Below the pieces are notes generated by a model. The model was not told where the DNA came from. It made no database searches and saw nothing but the letters and a program-made list of their open reading frames with translations. Position numbers and translations under genes: made by a program. From Lachnospiraceae bacterium NK4A179 (GTDB taxonomy: Bacteria > Bacillota > Clostridia > Lachnospirales > Lachnospiraceae), in the NCBI GenBank assembly GCA_000421045.1, contig ATWC01000024.1, positions 1-47,777 on the forward strand: 47,777 nt of DNA. The letters run 5' to 3'. Position 1 is the stretch's first letter. Each line of letters opens with the position of its first letter. Below are positions 1-8,525 of the stretch, one piece after another.

Positions 1-1
1 C

Positions 2-124
2 GGTGTTATATCGGAAAACAAATTAAATGCCCAGGCACTTTCCGGATTGAGCGCTTTTGCAGGATATACTGAGGAGGAATACGAGGATCAGGCGAAACAG
101 ATGAAGGGGCTGTTTAAGGATTAG
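2..124 (+). CDS. C-terminal end of an unidentified protein (partial)
   Basis: An open frame runs in from the left edge and stops at TAG 122-124, giving about 40 residues. The tail is acidic and lysine-rich and looks like ordinary coding sequence (it ends QMKGLFKD). The start and any diagnostic domain lie outside the window, so no function can be given. Confidence 0.55.
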   Translation, partial: GVISENKLNAQALSGLSAFAGYTEEEYEDQAKQMKGLFKD

Positions 125-193
125 GTATGGATTGATGCAAATGATATCCCGGTGTCAGCTTACCGGGATCACTATAATGTTCATGAGGTAAAT

Positions 194-637
194 ATGCAAA
201 CAACAAATATTACGATATACTGCCTTACTGCTCTGCTGATCGTGATCGGCATTTTGTTTATCGTGCGCTGGCGTTTCTACGCCAAGGGATATAAGGATAA
301 ATACACCATCACGGTAACTGCAACGATCGTCGAACCGGAACGCACTGCATTCTTTATACCGTTGATGGTGTATGAAGCTGATATCGATGGTATGCCGGAG
401 ACACTGTATGAGCTTCCGGCGATCGGTGCGCCTTCCTTACAGCTCCCACCGGGGTATGAGGTAAAACTCTATATCCATCCTGATCCCGAAAAACGGAAAA
501 CCGTGATGTTCACCGGAAAGTGCCGGCCCTTCGTCAATGAACTCACAGCTCCTTTCAACAGCTTATTCTTCAAGCTGATGGGAATGGGCTTCCTGCTGGC
601 AGCGATAGTGCTATTCAAATTATCTACTATGATGTAA
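194..637 (+). CDS. Small membrane protein, DUF3592-like
   Basis: The 147-residue product has two predicted membrane helices, one near residues 8-25 (TALLIVIGILFIVRW) and one at the C-terminus (MGMGFLLAAIVLF). They flank a soluble beta-rich domain, the arrangement of DUF3592-type proteins of unknown role. The ATG at 194 is preferred because GAGG lies 5 nt upstream; the frame is open back to a GTG at 152 without a ribosome-binding site. A copy of the GGGGACGGGG repeat family follows the TAA stop by a few bases. Function unknown. Confidence 0.7.
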   Translation: MQTTNITIYCLTALLIVIGILFIVRWRFYAKGYKDKYTITVTATIVEPERTAFFIPLMVYEADIDGMPETLYELPAIGAPSLQLPPGYEVKLYIHPDPEKRKTVMFTGKCRPFVNELTAPFNSLFFKLMGMGFLLAAIVLFKLSTMM

Positions 638-641
638 TTTA

Positions 642-676
642 GTACCTGACCCCAAGGTCCGTCCCCCTGGTTCAAA
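642..676. repeat. REP-like palindromic repeat, copy 1 (divergent)
   Basis: The copy reads as a TACCTGACCCC arm followed by GTCCCCCTGGTTCA, the conserved half of the repeat family found 13 times here. It starts just after the stop codon of the preceding membrane protein gene. Confidence 0.7.
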
Positions 677-700
677 ATTGACTCCGCCTGTGCAGGATAA

Positions 701-842
701 ATGTATAAAGGATATGAGATGGATGTAATAAAAGCAAAACAGATATATTGGTGTTATTGAAAGGCTGGAGTATGCACTTTTGGCATATCGCAACGGCAGC
801 GAGAAACTACTTTCTGAAGATATATTCGAGATGAAAAGATAA
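701..842 (+). pseudogene. Frameshifted small gene of unknown family
   Basis: An ATG at 701 opens a short frame (MYKGYEMDVIKAKQ) that soon stops. The next frame continues with convincing coding sequence (RYIGVIERLEYALLAYRNGS, ending EDIFEMKR) to TAA 840-842. Joining them needs one frame change near 745 and gives a protein of about 47 residues. I do not recognise the family. A sequencing error is the alternative to decay. Confidence 0.35.
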
Positions 843-888
843 TAATATGGACGATGGCTGCAAATCAGAATTTGCAGGAGGAATTTAA

Positions 889-1401
889 ATGAGACGTAAT
901 GACCGAGAGGTGACAGAATTTGCCGATATAGTTTCTATTATTGAAAAATGTGATGTATGCAGGCTTGCTTTAAATGATGAAAACTATCCGTATATATTAC
1001 CGCTTAACTTTGGTTTGAATATCACGGAAGAAAATGTGCTGGAACTGTATTTCCACGGAGCGACAGAAGGTACCAAGTTAGATTTGATCGCAAAGGATAA
1101 CCGGGCGAGTTTTGAAATGGATTGTGAGCACAATCTGGTTTCGGATATCGAACGTGGTAGTTGCACTATGGAATATCAAAGTGTTATAGGTCGAGGACAT
1201 ATCGAGATTTTGCCGGAGAATGAAAAGTATGATGCCCTTTGTATATTGATGAAACACTACCATATGGATACTTTCCCGTTCAATAAAGATGTTATGCCTC
1301 GCACGACAGTTTTCAAATTGATTGTGGAACATATGACAGGAAAAATCAGACTAAAAAGAAATGACCCACAAACCCCGTCCCCTAGGACCATCCGAAAATG
1401 A
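889..1401 (+). CDS. Pyridoxamine 5'-phosphate oxidase-like flavoprotein (NimA-type)
   Basis: The 170-residue product has the split-barrel flavin-binding fold typical of the NimA / PNPOx-like family. It opens with the usual MRRNDREVTE and has a central YPYILPLNFG strand followed by a YFHGATEGTK loop. Members bind FMN or related cofactors; some reduce nitroimidazoles, but most have no known substrate. GGAGG lies 8 nt before the ATG. The last 12 or so residues (DPQTPSPRTIRK) are translated from a REP-like repeat, so the original C-terminus has probably been replaced. Confidence 0.8.
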   Translation: MRRNDREVTEFADIVSIIEKCDVCRLALNDENYPYILPLNFGLNITEENVLELYFHGATEGTKLDLIAKDNRASFEMDCEHNLVSDIERGSCTMEYQSVIGRGHIEILPENEKYDALCILMKHYHMDTFPFNKDVMPRTTVFKLIVEHMTGKIRLKRNDPQTPSPRTIRK

Positions 1402-1427
1402 GCCACTGACCCCGTCCCCCAGGTTCA
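1362..1427. repeat. REP-like palindromic repeat, copy 2 (two half units)
   Basis: Two tandem half units, each ending with CCCCGTCCCC plus a CTAGG or CAGGTTCA end, are separated by ATCCGAAAATGAGCCAC. The left half lies inside the flavoprotein gene and encodes its C-terminus. The right half ends about 15 nt from the stop codon of the convergent CPBP gene. Confidence 0.8.
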
Positions 1428-1441
1428 CACGACAATAGGCG

Positions 1442-2104
1442 TCAATGTGTGAACATCATGAGTACTGCCGGGAGATTGTTCAATATATGAAGTGCATACA
1501 CCAAAGTTATGTTCTTTGTCTTTAGATAAAGTATAGCCATGGCAATTCCGAAGCAAATATGCGGAAGGGTCGACAGCATTTCAGGCACGGTAAAGGCATG
1601 AAGATGGATCATTCCGAAAAGGACAGAGGAAACGAAAACCACTACAGCCTTAGGAATGAAATCACTTTGCTTACGCATAAGAATGCTCCTGAAGACGGTT
1701 TCTTCAACTATGGGTCCCAATATCCCGGCGCCCAACACTAGCAACACGGGTTCAGCGAGCTGTCTTGCAACTTCAAGATTGCTATCATTAATGCTGCCCG
1801 CCTGTTCCGAATAAAGAAGAGCGTACGGGATTATCGCAAGGTTATCTATTATATTCATGACAATAAAACCGCCAATGATCAACAGAACGTTTCTGACGGG
1901 ATGTGCTTTCCACGATGCTCCCGCTTCCTTAAGCTCGGGCAGACTGATTAGCAGACCCGCAATGCCCATTACGATATACATCGCACACTGGTAGTTTGGG
2001 TTATGTAAAAAGTAAGACAATATCTTTATAAAAACGATATAGCAGAAAAGAAAAATGACGCACTTTAACATGCCGCCCTTCAAGGCGGTATTTTTTGTTT
2101 CCAT
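1442..2104 (-). CDS. CPBP-family intramembrane metalloprotease
   Basis: The 220-residue polytopic protein carries the CPBP (Abi/CAAX-protease-like) motifs in order: EETVFR at residues 134-139, FGMIH at 163-167 and HILNN at 206-210. These supply the glutamates and histidines that bind the catalytic metal within the membrane. About six hydrophobic helices are visible. Bacterial members are implicated in peptide processing or bacteriocin immunity, but the substrate here is unknown. The gene lies 19 nt downstream of an XRE regulator on the same strand and is probably cotranscribed with it. Confidence 0.85.
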   Translation of the reverse strand: METKNTALKGGMLKCVIFLFCYIVFIKILSYFLHNPNYQCAMYIVMGIAGLLISLPELKEAGASWKAHPVRNVLLIIGGFIVMNIIDNLAIIPYALLYSEQAGSINDSNLEVARQLAEPVLLVLGAGILGPIVEETVFRSILMRKQSDFIPKAVVVFVSSVLFGMIHLHAFTVPEMLSTLPHICFGIAMAILYLKTKNITLVYALHILNNLPAVLMMFTH

Positions 2105-2123
2105 TAGGTTGTCCTCCGTTGAA

Positions 2124-2678
2124 TCAGCTTATTCCGTTAACTTGAATGGATGCAGACAGGAGCAGGAATACGAAGAATAAGAAGACCATAAGCAGCAATA
2201 TGCCGATAAACATATGCTTAATGCTCCTGTTTCTCCTTGAATCTACGATCATCACTATGGAAGCAACAAGATAAACGCCTCCGACAACTTCAAAGAAGAT
2301 TGCTAAGGGTGCGATATTCTTGAAAACCGACAATACGAGCAGGAGCACCATGGAAGAAGCGAAGACCAGCGCTGTTATCTTACGTTCTTTTTTCCTGTCA
2401 TCGATATTGTACTTAATGGTATCGGCCAAAGTTTCGTTGACTTCTTCAAGTGAAACGGGTACATCTTCCTGTTTTTTGCTGTGCATAAGTTCAAGAAGAC
2501 TGACACCCAGAGCCGAAGACAGGTCTTCCAGCGTCTCGATGTCAGGATAGCCATGTCCGTTTTCCCAGCGGCTTATCGCCTTGTCCGTGACCATGAGTTT
2601 GTCCGCAAGTTCTTTTTGCGTTAATCCCTGAGCTTTTCTCTGAGAAGATATGAACGAACCGAATTCCTTTGTATTCAT
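2124..2678 (-). CDS. XRE-family regulator with C-terminal membrane helices
   Basis: An N-terminal helix-turn-helix domain (GLTQKELADKLMVTDKAISR, with RWENGHGYPD after it) is followed by a linker and about three hydrophobic helices. This is a membrane-tethered XRE regulator layout. I start it at the internal Met at 2678 because AAGGGAG lies 7 nt upstream; the frame is open nine codons further. It directly precedes the CPBP protease, a pairing common in Firmicutes, and may control it. Confidence 0.8.
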   Translation of the reverse strand: MNTKEFGSFISSQRKAQGLTQKELADKLMVTDKAISRWENGHGYPDIETLEDLSSALGVSLLELMHSKKQEDVPVSLEEVNETLADTIKYNIDDRKKERKITALVFASSMVLLLVLSVFKNIAPLAIFFEVVGGVYLVASIVMIVDSRRNRSIKHMFIGILLLMVFLFFVFLLLSASIQVNGIS

Positions 2679-2905
2679 TTGAGTTCTCCCTTGATCTTTG
2701 TCCATCGGGCTTAAGTATACAAAAGCCGTGGGATATTACAATCTATGATTCATAGAGTTCAATGTTTTCAAGGGATAGAGGAATCTCCAGATGGATTAGA
2801 TCACTTATCAAAAAACACCCCTCCCCGTTTTTTATTTCATTGAAAAGGGAACTATATCCTGAATTATATCGGCTGATAACTATTTCAAAAAGTGGTCGCT
2901 ATTGA

Positions 2906-3010
2906 ACCGAGAGCATTGAATATGCAACAATCCTATGCTATTTTATTGATAATAATACGGTCACTTTTGAGATGCGGAATGTAGATGACGGAGACATAGC
3001 ATGCAGGTAA
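2906..3010 (+). other. Short coding-like fragment upstream of TetR gene
   Basis: The 2679-3000 gap holds no full gene. A 34-codon frame without a start (containing YATILCYFIDNNTVTFEM) ends at TAA 3008-3010, overlapping the TetR start. It resembles the tail of a decayed gene. The rest of the gap shows nothing recognisable. Confidence 0.2.
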
Positions 3011-3561
3011 AAAAAGAAGATATCAGCAGTAATATCCTTAACACGGCAAAGCGGCTGTTTATCAGGCGCGGGTATGAGGATACTTCTCTAAAGATGATTG
3101 CTGAGAAGTGCACTATCAGTAAGAGCAATATCTATCGTTACTATAGTTCCAAAGAAGATATCTATGAGACAATCGTCAGTCCTGCAAGAGAAGAGATCGT
3201 CAGCAAAGCACCGTACTTTTTTTCTCAGGAGATCATTAAAAAGAGCGCAGCCGATAAATGTGAAGAAGTTCCGCTTATCCTTTCAGGATTGATGAGCAGA
3301 TTTCATTCAGAGATCCTGATCATGCTCAAGTCAGAAAACGGAGCGGACAGGAGAATGCTTGAGAAACTTATAACTGACAGTTTTATAAACACCTGCCCGA
3401 TCGAAAAGAACGGATCTAAAGAGATGATTTCCAAGATGCTGATATTTGGTCTTACAGATATCCTTATGAAGTATTCGGATGAAGAAGACCTGCTGAGAGA
3501 ATTACGTCCGCTTATCTGTTATCACTATCTCGGTCTTAACGGATTGAAGGAAGTAAGATAA
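3001..3561 (+). CDS. TetR/AcrR-family transcriptional regulator
   Basis: The 186-residue protein has a TetR DNA-binding domain at residues 8-55 (AKRLFIRRGYEDTSLKMIAE, then ISKSNIYRYYSSKEDIY). The C-terminal half is a helical ligand-binding domain. GGAG lies 7 nt before the ATG. It is followed after 14 nt by an Ntn-type amidohydrolase gene and an MBL-fold gene, which it may regulate; no clear palindrome was found in front. Confidence 0.85.
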   Translation: MQVKKEDISSNILNTAKRLFIRRGYEDTSLKMIAEKCTISKSNIYRYYSSKEDIYETIVSPAREEIVSKAPYFFSQEIIKKSAADKCEEVPLILSGLMSRFHSEILIMLKSENGADRRMLEKLITDSFINTCPIEKNGSKEMISKMLIFGLTDILMKYSDEEDLLRELRPLICYHYLGLNGLKEVR

Positions 3562-3575
3562 GGAGATTCACATAT

Positions 3576-4571
3576 ATGAAGGGAGCATTTAATACTCTGA
3601 GATCTTTTAAAAGGATCCCGGACATTACACTCTATTCTTTGGATTATACGGCTGATTATCAGTTGGAACGTCTGCTAAAGATGGGGGCGGGAAGTGACAG
3701 TGAATTTGCAAACAATGTCTGCAGGATACTTCTGAACGGACTTCCCGTGAAAATAAGGCCCGAAGGGGCATGCAGCACCTTTGTTGCAGATACTCCTGAA
3801 AGTGAACGGCTTTTAGCCAGAAATTTTGACTATAAGACAGGTATGGCTATGCTCGTGAAGACCTCTCCCAGGAAAGGTTATAGATCACTGGCATTATCTA
3901 ATCTGGGGCATATCGGATTTGACGAGAATAATCTTCCGGAGAAGAACCTGATCAACAGATTTAAGACTCTGGCATCGGTATACAGTCCGCTCGATGGGAT
4001 GAATGAGAAGGGTTTTGCAGTTGCAGTGAATACTGCAGTAGAACAGATAACGCATCAGGATACCGGAAAGACGAAAGTAATGACAACACTTGCAATCAGG
4101 ATGCTGCTGGATAAAGCTTCTGACGTGGAAGATGGCATAAAGATACTGCAAAATGTTGATATGAATTCAAGCGGTAAGATCGGATATCATTTTCAAATGG
4201 CTGATCGGAAGGGGGATTCGGCCGTCATCGAATACATCGATAACAGAATGGTCGTCATCAGGAAAGATAAGGCGGATCCCTGTTTCTGTCTGACGAATTT
4301 CACATTATCGACAGGGGAAAAGAACGGTACCGGTAAAGAGCGCTTTGAGATAATGGAGGAAGACCTGAAAAAGAATAATGCGATCATGAGCGAAACCTCA
4401 GTGATGGAGCTTCTTGATAAGGCTCAAATGGATGGGCACAGATACTATGAGCCAGGTCACATGTATTATGACAGCAAGACCCAGTGGTCCGTAATCTATA
4501 ATCTTTCAAATTGCTCGGCATCTATATCTATAGGCTCGGATTTTGGCAGGTGTTTTAAGGTAAGACTGTGA
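3576..4571 (+). CDS. Linear amide C-N hydrolase (choloylglycine hydrolase / acyltransferase-like Ntn fold)
   Basis: The 331-residue protein shows the signature ACSTF with Cys66 as likely nucleophile, then RNFDY with Arg82 and Asp85. The offsets (+16 and +19) match Cys2, Arg18 and Asp21 of bile salt hydrolases. The 65 residues before Cys66 mean that either a propeptide is cleaved or the protein belongs to the non-processed C45/C59-like branch. These enzymes cut amide bonds in bile salts, penicillins or N-acyl amino acids; the substrate is not predictable. It sits in a run with the TetR gene and the MBL-fold gene. Confidence 0.8.
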   Translation: MKGAFNTLRSFKRIPDITLYSLDYTADYQLERLLKMGAGSDSEFANNVCRILLNGLPVKIRPEGACSTFVADTPESERLLARNFDYKTGMAMLVKTSPRKGYRSLALSNLGHIGFDENNLPEKNLINRFKTLASVYSPLDGMNEKGFAVAVNTAVEQITHQDTGKTKVMTTLAIRMLLDKASDVEDGIKILQNVDMNSSGKIGYHFQMADRKGDSAVIEYIDNRMVVIRKDKADPCFCLTNFTLSTGEKNGTGKERFEIMEEDLKKNNAIMSETSVMELLDKAQMDGHRYYEPGHMYYDSKTQWSVIYNLSNCSASISIGSDFGRCFKVRL

Positions 4572-4618
4572 AAATGAAGAAGTACGGATAACATTAGTTA
4601 ACGGAGAGGGATAAGAGG

Positions 4619-5278
4619 TTGAAAGCAATAAAATATGATATAACAAGGATCAAAGGTGGGACAGATAATTGCTATCTTGTTTCTGATGGTAAGAAGGCGA
4701 TTCTGTTTGATACTTCGAGTGCCAAAAGCATAGATCAGGTAATCAAGGTGTGCAGCAGGTATGAGATGAAGGCGTTAGTGCTTTCACATCCACACTTTGA
4801 TCATGCCGAAAATGCTGCAGCCATATCGGAACGGTTCAATATACCGGTTGCTTACCATAAAGCTGATGATGAGATCTTCAATAGCTACAATGCACAACCC
4901 TTAAGTTCATATGGGATAGTGGGCTTCGTTGTCCTGAAGATGTCGCTTAAGGCATTGCGGAACACTAAGGTTAGCCGTCCGGAAAATCATTTTTACATAG
5001 AGGAAGGAGATACGTTCGCAGATTACGGTTTCCCTGATATCAGAGTTGTCGAACTTCCGGGGCATACGAAAGGTTCGATAGGTCTTCTCATACAAGACCA
5101 CGCGGTTCTGGTGGGAGATGCACTCGATAACTGGATCAGGCCGGGGATAGGACATCTGTACTACGATCGTGACATTTTAAGAAAGACGTCTGACAGGATC
5201 CGTTCATTTGGCCCGCGCCAGATCTTTTATGGTCACGGTGAACCTAGGGGACGGGGTTCATGGTTCATTTTGAAATGA
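4619..5278 (+). CDS. MBL-fold metallohydrolase
   Basis: The 219-residue protein has the metallo-beta-lactamase fold metal motif HPHFDH (His57, His59, Asp61, His62), then LPGHTKG (His149), VGDALD (Asp168) and a C-terminal GHGEP (His206). All ligands for two metal ions appear present. The substrate is unknown. The start is TTG with GAGG immediately before and GGAGAGGG further up, so the exact start is uncertain. Residues from 208 to the end (EPRGRGSWFILK) are encoded by a REP-like repeat. Confidence 0.85.
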   Translation: MKAIKYDITRIKGGTDNCYLVSDGKKAILFDTSSAKSIDQVIKVCSRYEMKALVLSHPHFDHAENAAAISERFNIPVAYHKADDEIFNSYNAQPLSSYGIVGFVVLKMSLKALRNTKVSRPENHFYIEEGDTFADYGFPDIRVVELPGHTKGSIGLLIQDHAVLVGDALDNWIRPGIGHLYYDRDILRKTSDRIRSFGPRQIFYGHGEPRGRGSWFILK

Positions 5279-5304
5279 CCCACTAACCCCGTCCCCCTGG
5301 TTCA
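5239..5304. repeat. REP-like palindromic repeat, copy 3 (full two-arm unit)
   Basis: The TGAACCTAGGGGACGGGG left arm and the CCCCGTCCCCCTGGTTCA right arm form an inverted pair around TTCATTTTGAAATGA. The left arm is read in frame as the C-terminus of the upstream MBL-fold protein, and its stop TGA lies in the loop. Confidence 0.9.
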
Positions 5305-5339
5305 TATCTGGAAACTGTCTTTTGGGAAAAGGAGGACAT

Positions 5340-6263
5340 ATGGCATATTTATTTGATGTTCCGGAGTATAAAAAAGTACGTGTGATCATTGATACGGATG
5401 CGGCTTGTGAGGCGGATGATCCGTTTGCGATCGTGCAGGCTCTGCTCAGCCCCAAATTGATCGTGAAAGGGATCGTTGCGGAGCACTTCAATGTTCCTGG
5501 ATCCATGGAAAAAAGCTATGACGAGATAAAAACGATCCTGGACTGTATGGATATGGATGTGCCGGCCCTGAAAGGCCAGACCGGTCCTATGGCGCATGAC
5601 GGGACGGCCACGGAAGAACTTTCGGAAGGCGTACGCTTTTTGATCGATGAGGCTCTGCGGGAAGATGAAAAACCGTTATATGTGTGTTGTCAGGGCGCGA
5701 TCACAAATGTAGCAGTTGCGATGAAACACTGTCCGGAGATCATCGATCGGATGATCGTGATCTGGATCGGAACGCATGGGGAAGCTCCGTATCAGGCGCC
5801 GTTTCGGGAGTTCAACGCAGGCAACGATATCGCTGCGGCGAACATGGTACTGAGGAGCGGAGGAGATATCCGGGTCGTTCCCTCTTTGGTATATACGACA
5901 ATCCTCATCGGGATCGCAGAGATTGAGAGAAGGATCTTTCCCTGTGGAAAGATTGGGGAGCATCTTTTCCGGAATCTGGTGGAATACAATAATTCGGAGG
6001 GCGCCGGCTGGACCAAAGGCGAGAGCTGGTCGCTTGGAGATTCGCCGGCCATAGCGCTGGTGCTGAATCCCGACTGCGGGCACTTTAAAGATGTACCGGC
6101 TCCCTTTGTGGCAGACGATACTTCGTCCGTGGAAGCGGATATGGATGATGAAGGCGGATCGTCAAATAAAGAGACGCCGATCGTGAGGATGTATAAAGAT
6201 GTCGATTCGCGCTACATTTTGGAAGATCTGATCGCAAAACTTGAGTTGACTTACAGGAATTAA
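5340..6263 (+). CDS. Inosine/uridine-preferring nucleoside hydrolase-like protein
   Basis: The 307-residue protein opens with VIIDTDAACEADDPFAI, a variant of the DTDxGxDD calcium-binding motif of nucleoside hydrolases (Asp18, Asp20, Asp26, Asp27). Later it has EFNAGNDIAAANMVL, matching the family's distal metal/ribose site. Such enzymes hydrolyse N-glycosidic bonds of nucleosides. The longer spacing in the first motif places it in a divergent subfamily. The start is ATG 5340, with AAGGAGG 4 nt upstream. A repeat copy follows the TAA directly. Confidence 0.75.
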   Translation: MAYLFDVPEYKKVRVIIDTDAACEADDPFAIVQALLSPKLIVKGIVAEHFNVPGSMEKSYDEIKTILDCMDMDVPALKGQTGPMAHDGTATEELSEGVRFLIDEALREDEKPLYVCCQGAITNVAVAMKHCPEIIDRMIVIWIGTHGEAPYQAPFREFNAGNDIAAANMVLRSGGDIRVVPSLVYTTILIGIAEIERRIFPCGKIGEHLFRNLVEYNNSEGAGWTKGESWSLGDSPAIALVLNPDCGHFKDVPAPFVADDTSSVEADMDDEGGSSNKETPIVRMYKDVDSRYILEDLIAKLELTYRN

Positions 6264-6292
6264 TGAACCACCAACCCCGTCCCCTAGGCTCA
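6264..6292. repeat. REP-like palindromic repeat, copy 4 (half unit)
   Basis: A single half unit (TGAACCACCAACCCCGTCCC then CTAGGCTCA) exactly fills the 29 nt between two convergent stop codons. The nucleoside hydrolase ends TAA-TGA and the LysR gene ends TAA-TGA on the other strand, so each has a tandem stop whose second codon is repeat-derived. Confidence 0.85.
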
Positions 6293-7165
6293 TTACTTGA
6301 AAGTCTTTTTTATCTGCTCCAGAAATTTTTCCGCAATAGGAGTAAAGGTCTGATACTTGTTCCATATCAGATACAGCTCTGATTTTAGTTCAGGTGAAAG
6401 CGGTCTGAATACCATGTCAGTTCCTTCAGTATTTATCAGATTTTTAAATGTAAGAAGTATTCCAAGGTTTTCTCTTGCAAATACAGAGCCGTTATAAGAA
6501 AGTCTAAAGGAACCCTCAAGCTTTAGTTCAGGATATCTGTCTTTGGCCCATGCTTTGATTTCATTGTTCCAACTTTGCTTTGAGACAAACAGAGGCTGTC
6601 CTGTCAGGTCGGAGACACGGATGGATTTTTTCTTTGCAAGGCGATGGGATGAAGATATGATTGCTCCCCACACATCAGCTTCAGGGAATTTTACATATTC
6701 GTATTTATTGCTGTCAGGTGTTTCACATAGTACAGCAAAGTCTAAAATGCCCTTATCAAGCTTTTCAGTAACCTGCTCAGTATCTCCGCTTGTTATATGA
6801 TAAGTGAAATTAGGGTATTTTTCTTTTAACTTATAAATCTCTCTGGCGAGGTATCTGATCTGATAGCTTTCTGCCAGTCCAAAATATATATCTCCACCTG
6901 TTATATCATCCAGGGAGTTAAATTCCTGTTCGATCTTATCTGACATGGCCACAAGATCCTGAGCGCGGTCACGCAAAAGCATCCCCTCATCAGTAAGTGA
7001 AATACTGAAGCTATGCCTGACAAATAACTTTTTCCCAAGTTCTTCCTCTAATGCTTTTAATGTCTTTGAAAGAGTAGGCTGTGATACATGGAGCTGCTCT
7101 GCAGCCTTTGACATGTTTTCTTCTCTGGCAACTGCAAGGAAGTATCTGAGATTTTTTATTTCCAT
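6293..7165 (-). CDS. LysR-family transcriptional regulator
   Basis: The 290-residue protein has an N-terminal winged helix (NLRYFLAVAREENMSKAAEQ, then LHVSQPTLSKTLKALEEELG) and a two-lobed substrate-binding domain, the standard LysR length. I start it at Met 7165 because GGAGG lies 6 nt upstream; the frame extends 8 codons further. It is divergent from the small coiled-coil / hydrolase / acetyltransferase operon, the usual arrangement for a LysR activator and its target, with a palindrome in between. Confidence 0.9.
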   Translation of the reverse strand: MEIKNLRYFLAVAREENMSKAAEQLHVSQPTLSKTLKALEEELGKKLFVRHSFSISLTDEGMLLRDRAQDLVAMSDKIEQEFNSLDDITGGDIYFGLAESYQIRYLAREIYKLKEKYPNFTYHITSGDTEQVTEKLDKGILDFAVLCETPDSNKYEYVKFPEADVWGAIISSSHRLAKKKSIRVSDLTGQPLFVSKQSWNNEIKAWAKDRYPELKLEGSFRLSYNGSVFARENLGILLTFKNLINTEGTDMVFRPLSPELKSELYLIWNKYQTFTPIAEKFLEQIKKTFK

Positions 7166-7193
7166 GAAATCCTCCATAAAGATGACCATTTAT

Positions 7194-7218
7194 ATGATAT
7201 TCCCAAAATGAATATCAT
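7194..7218. promoter_or_regulatory. Inverted repeat in LysR divergent promoter region
   Basis: ATGATATTC and GAATATCAT are perfect 9-nt arms around a 7-nt spacer, and the right part also reads AATATCATGATATT, a 14-nt palindrome. The position between divergent LysR and target genes suggests the LysR recognition site. Confidence 0.6.
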
Positions 7219-7287
7219 GATATTAATTCTATTCATTAGCGAAAACCAGGTCAAGGTTTTAATATGGAAACTGGAAGGAGAAATAAG

Positions 7288-7503
7288 ATGGATACAGAGA
7301 AGCTTCTTGAAAACCTTTCAGATATAGGCTGTGACGATAAACAGATTTGCTTCATGAAGAAAACATATGAAGAAGGCGATACCGATATACTCCTTAGAGA
7401 TTTACGGAAATGCAGGTGCCGCCTAATGGATGAGCTTCATGAGAGTCAGAAAAAAGTAGATAACATGGATTTTTTGATACGACAGATTCAAAAAGAAAAA
7501 TGA
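7288..7503 (+). CDS. Small coiled-coil protein
   Basis: The 71-residue protein is highly charged, with a C-terminal heptad-like helix (LHESQKKVDNMDFLIRQIQK). The ATG at 7288 has AAGGAG 8 nt upstream; an upstream in-frame ATG at 7264 lacks one. It overlaps no gene but is 20 nt from the next gene, so the two are likely cotranscribed. Small proteins of this shape often accompany LysR-linked hydrolases, but no function can be assigned. Confidence 0.65.
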   Translation: MDTEKLLENLSDIGCDDKQICFMKKTYEEGDTDILLRDLRKCRCRLMDELHESQKKVDNMDFLIRQIQKEK

Positions 7504-7523
7504 TTAAAACGGAGGAATGTAAA

Positions 7524-8525
7524 ATGATCAGAAAAGAAGAACTAAACCTTGTAACAGAGTGGGATAAGACCTTTAAGAAAAGTGATAAGGTTGACCACAG
7601 CAAAATAACATTTGTAAACAGATATGGAATCACCCTTGCAGCAGATATGTATGTTCCCAAAAATCCAGAAGGTAAGCTTCCGGCTATTGCCGTATGTGGA
7701 CCTTTTGGCGCGGTAAAGGAGCAGTGTTCAGGCCTCTATGCACAGACAATGGCAGAAAGAGGATTCTTAACAATAGCATTTGACCCCTCATTTACAGGAG
7801 AGTCCGGTGGAAATGTAAGATACATGGCATCTCCTGATATCAACACAGAAGATTTCATGGCGGCAGTTGATTTTCTTTCCTTGAATGAGAAGGTTTATCC
7901 TGACAGGATTGGAATCATCGGTATCTGTGGCTGGGGAGGAATGGCTGTAAACACAGCAGCTCTTGATACAAGAATTAAAGCTACGGCAGCTATAACAATG
8001 TATGACATGACAAGGGTAAATGCCAATGGATATTTTGACTCGGAAGATAGTGAAGAAGCAAGATATCAGAAAAAGGCAGCTATGTGTGCTCAGAGACTTG
8101 AAGACCTTAAGGCTGGCGAATATAAGCTTGGAGGCGGAGTTGTAGATCCACTTCCTTCGGATGCACCTTTCTTTGTTAAGGACTACTATGACTACTACAA
8201 GACCGACAGAGGATATCATAAGAGAAGCCTTAACTCTAACGGTGGATGGAATGTCATCGGATGTGAGTCTTTCATAAACCAGCCTATTCTTAAATACAGT
8301 AACGAGATCAGAAGTGCGGTGCTTCTTATCCACGGAGAAAAGGCTCATTCGTGCTATTTCTCAAAGGATGCCTATGCTGATATGACAAAGGACAGCAAGT
8401 ATGCGGATAACAAGGAACTAATGATAATCCCTGATGCAGTACATACTGATCTATATGATGGCGGAGATAAGGATTATATTCCTTTTGACAAGCTGGAGAA
8501 CTTCTTTAAGGAGAATCTGAAATAA
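7524..8525 (+). CDS. Alpha/beta hydrolase (dienelactone hydrolase-like, Cys nucleophile motif)
   Basis: The 333-residue alpha/beta hydrolase has the nucleophile elbow GICGWGG, with Cys135 in place of the common Ser, as in dienelactone hydrolase-type branches. A C-terminal LIHGEKAHS and a VHTDLYD segment supply the likely Asp/His. GGAGG lies 8 nt before the ATG at 7524. The stop TAA overlaps the start of the acetyltransferase gene by one base, so the two are translationally coupled. The substrate is unknown. Confidence 0.8.
   Translation: MIRKEELNLVTEWDKTFKKSDKVDHSKITFVNRYGITLAADMYVPKNPEGKLPAIAVCGPFGAVKEQCSGLYAQTMAERGFLTIAFDPSFTGESGGNVRYMASPDINTEDFMAAVDFLSLNEKVYPDRIGIIGICGWGGMAVNTAALDTRIKATAAITMYDMTRVNANGYFDSEDSEEARYQKKAAMCAQRLEDLKAGEYKLGGGVVDPLPSDAPFFVKDYYDYYKTDRGYHKRSLNSNGGWNVIGCESFINQPILKYSNEIRSAVLLIHGEKAHSCYFSKDAYADMTKDSKYADNKELMIIPDAVHTDLYDGGDKDYIPFDKLENFFKENLK

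Noticed and set aside
5676-6083. Long antisense open frame inside the nucleoside hydrolase gene
   Set aside because: It is a shadow of a gene with clear family motifs, has no ribosome-binding site and a low-complexity composition.
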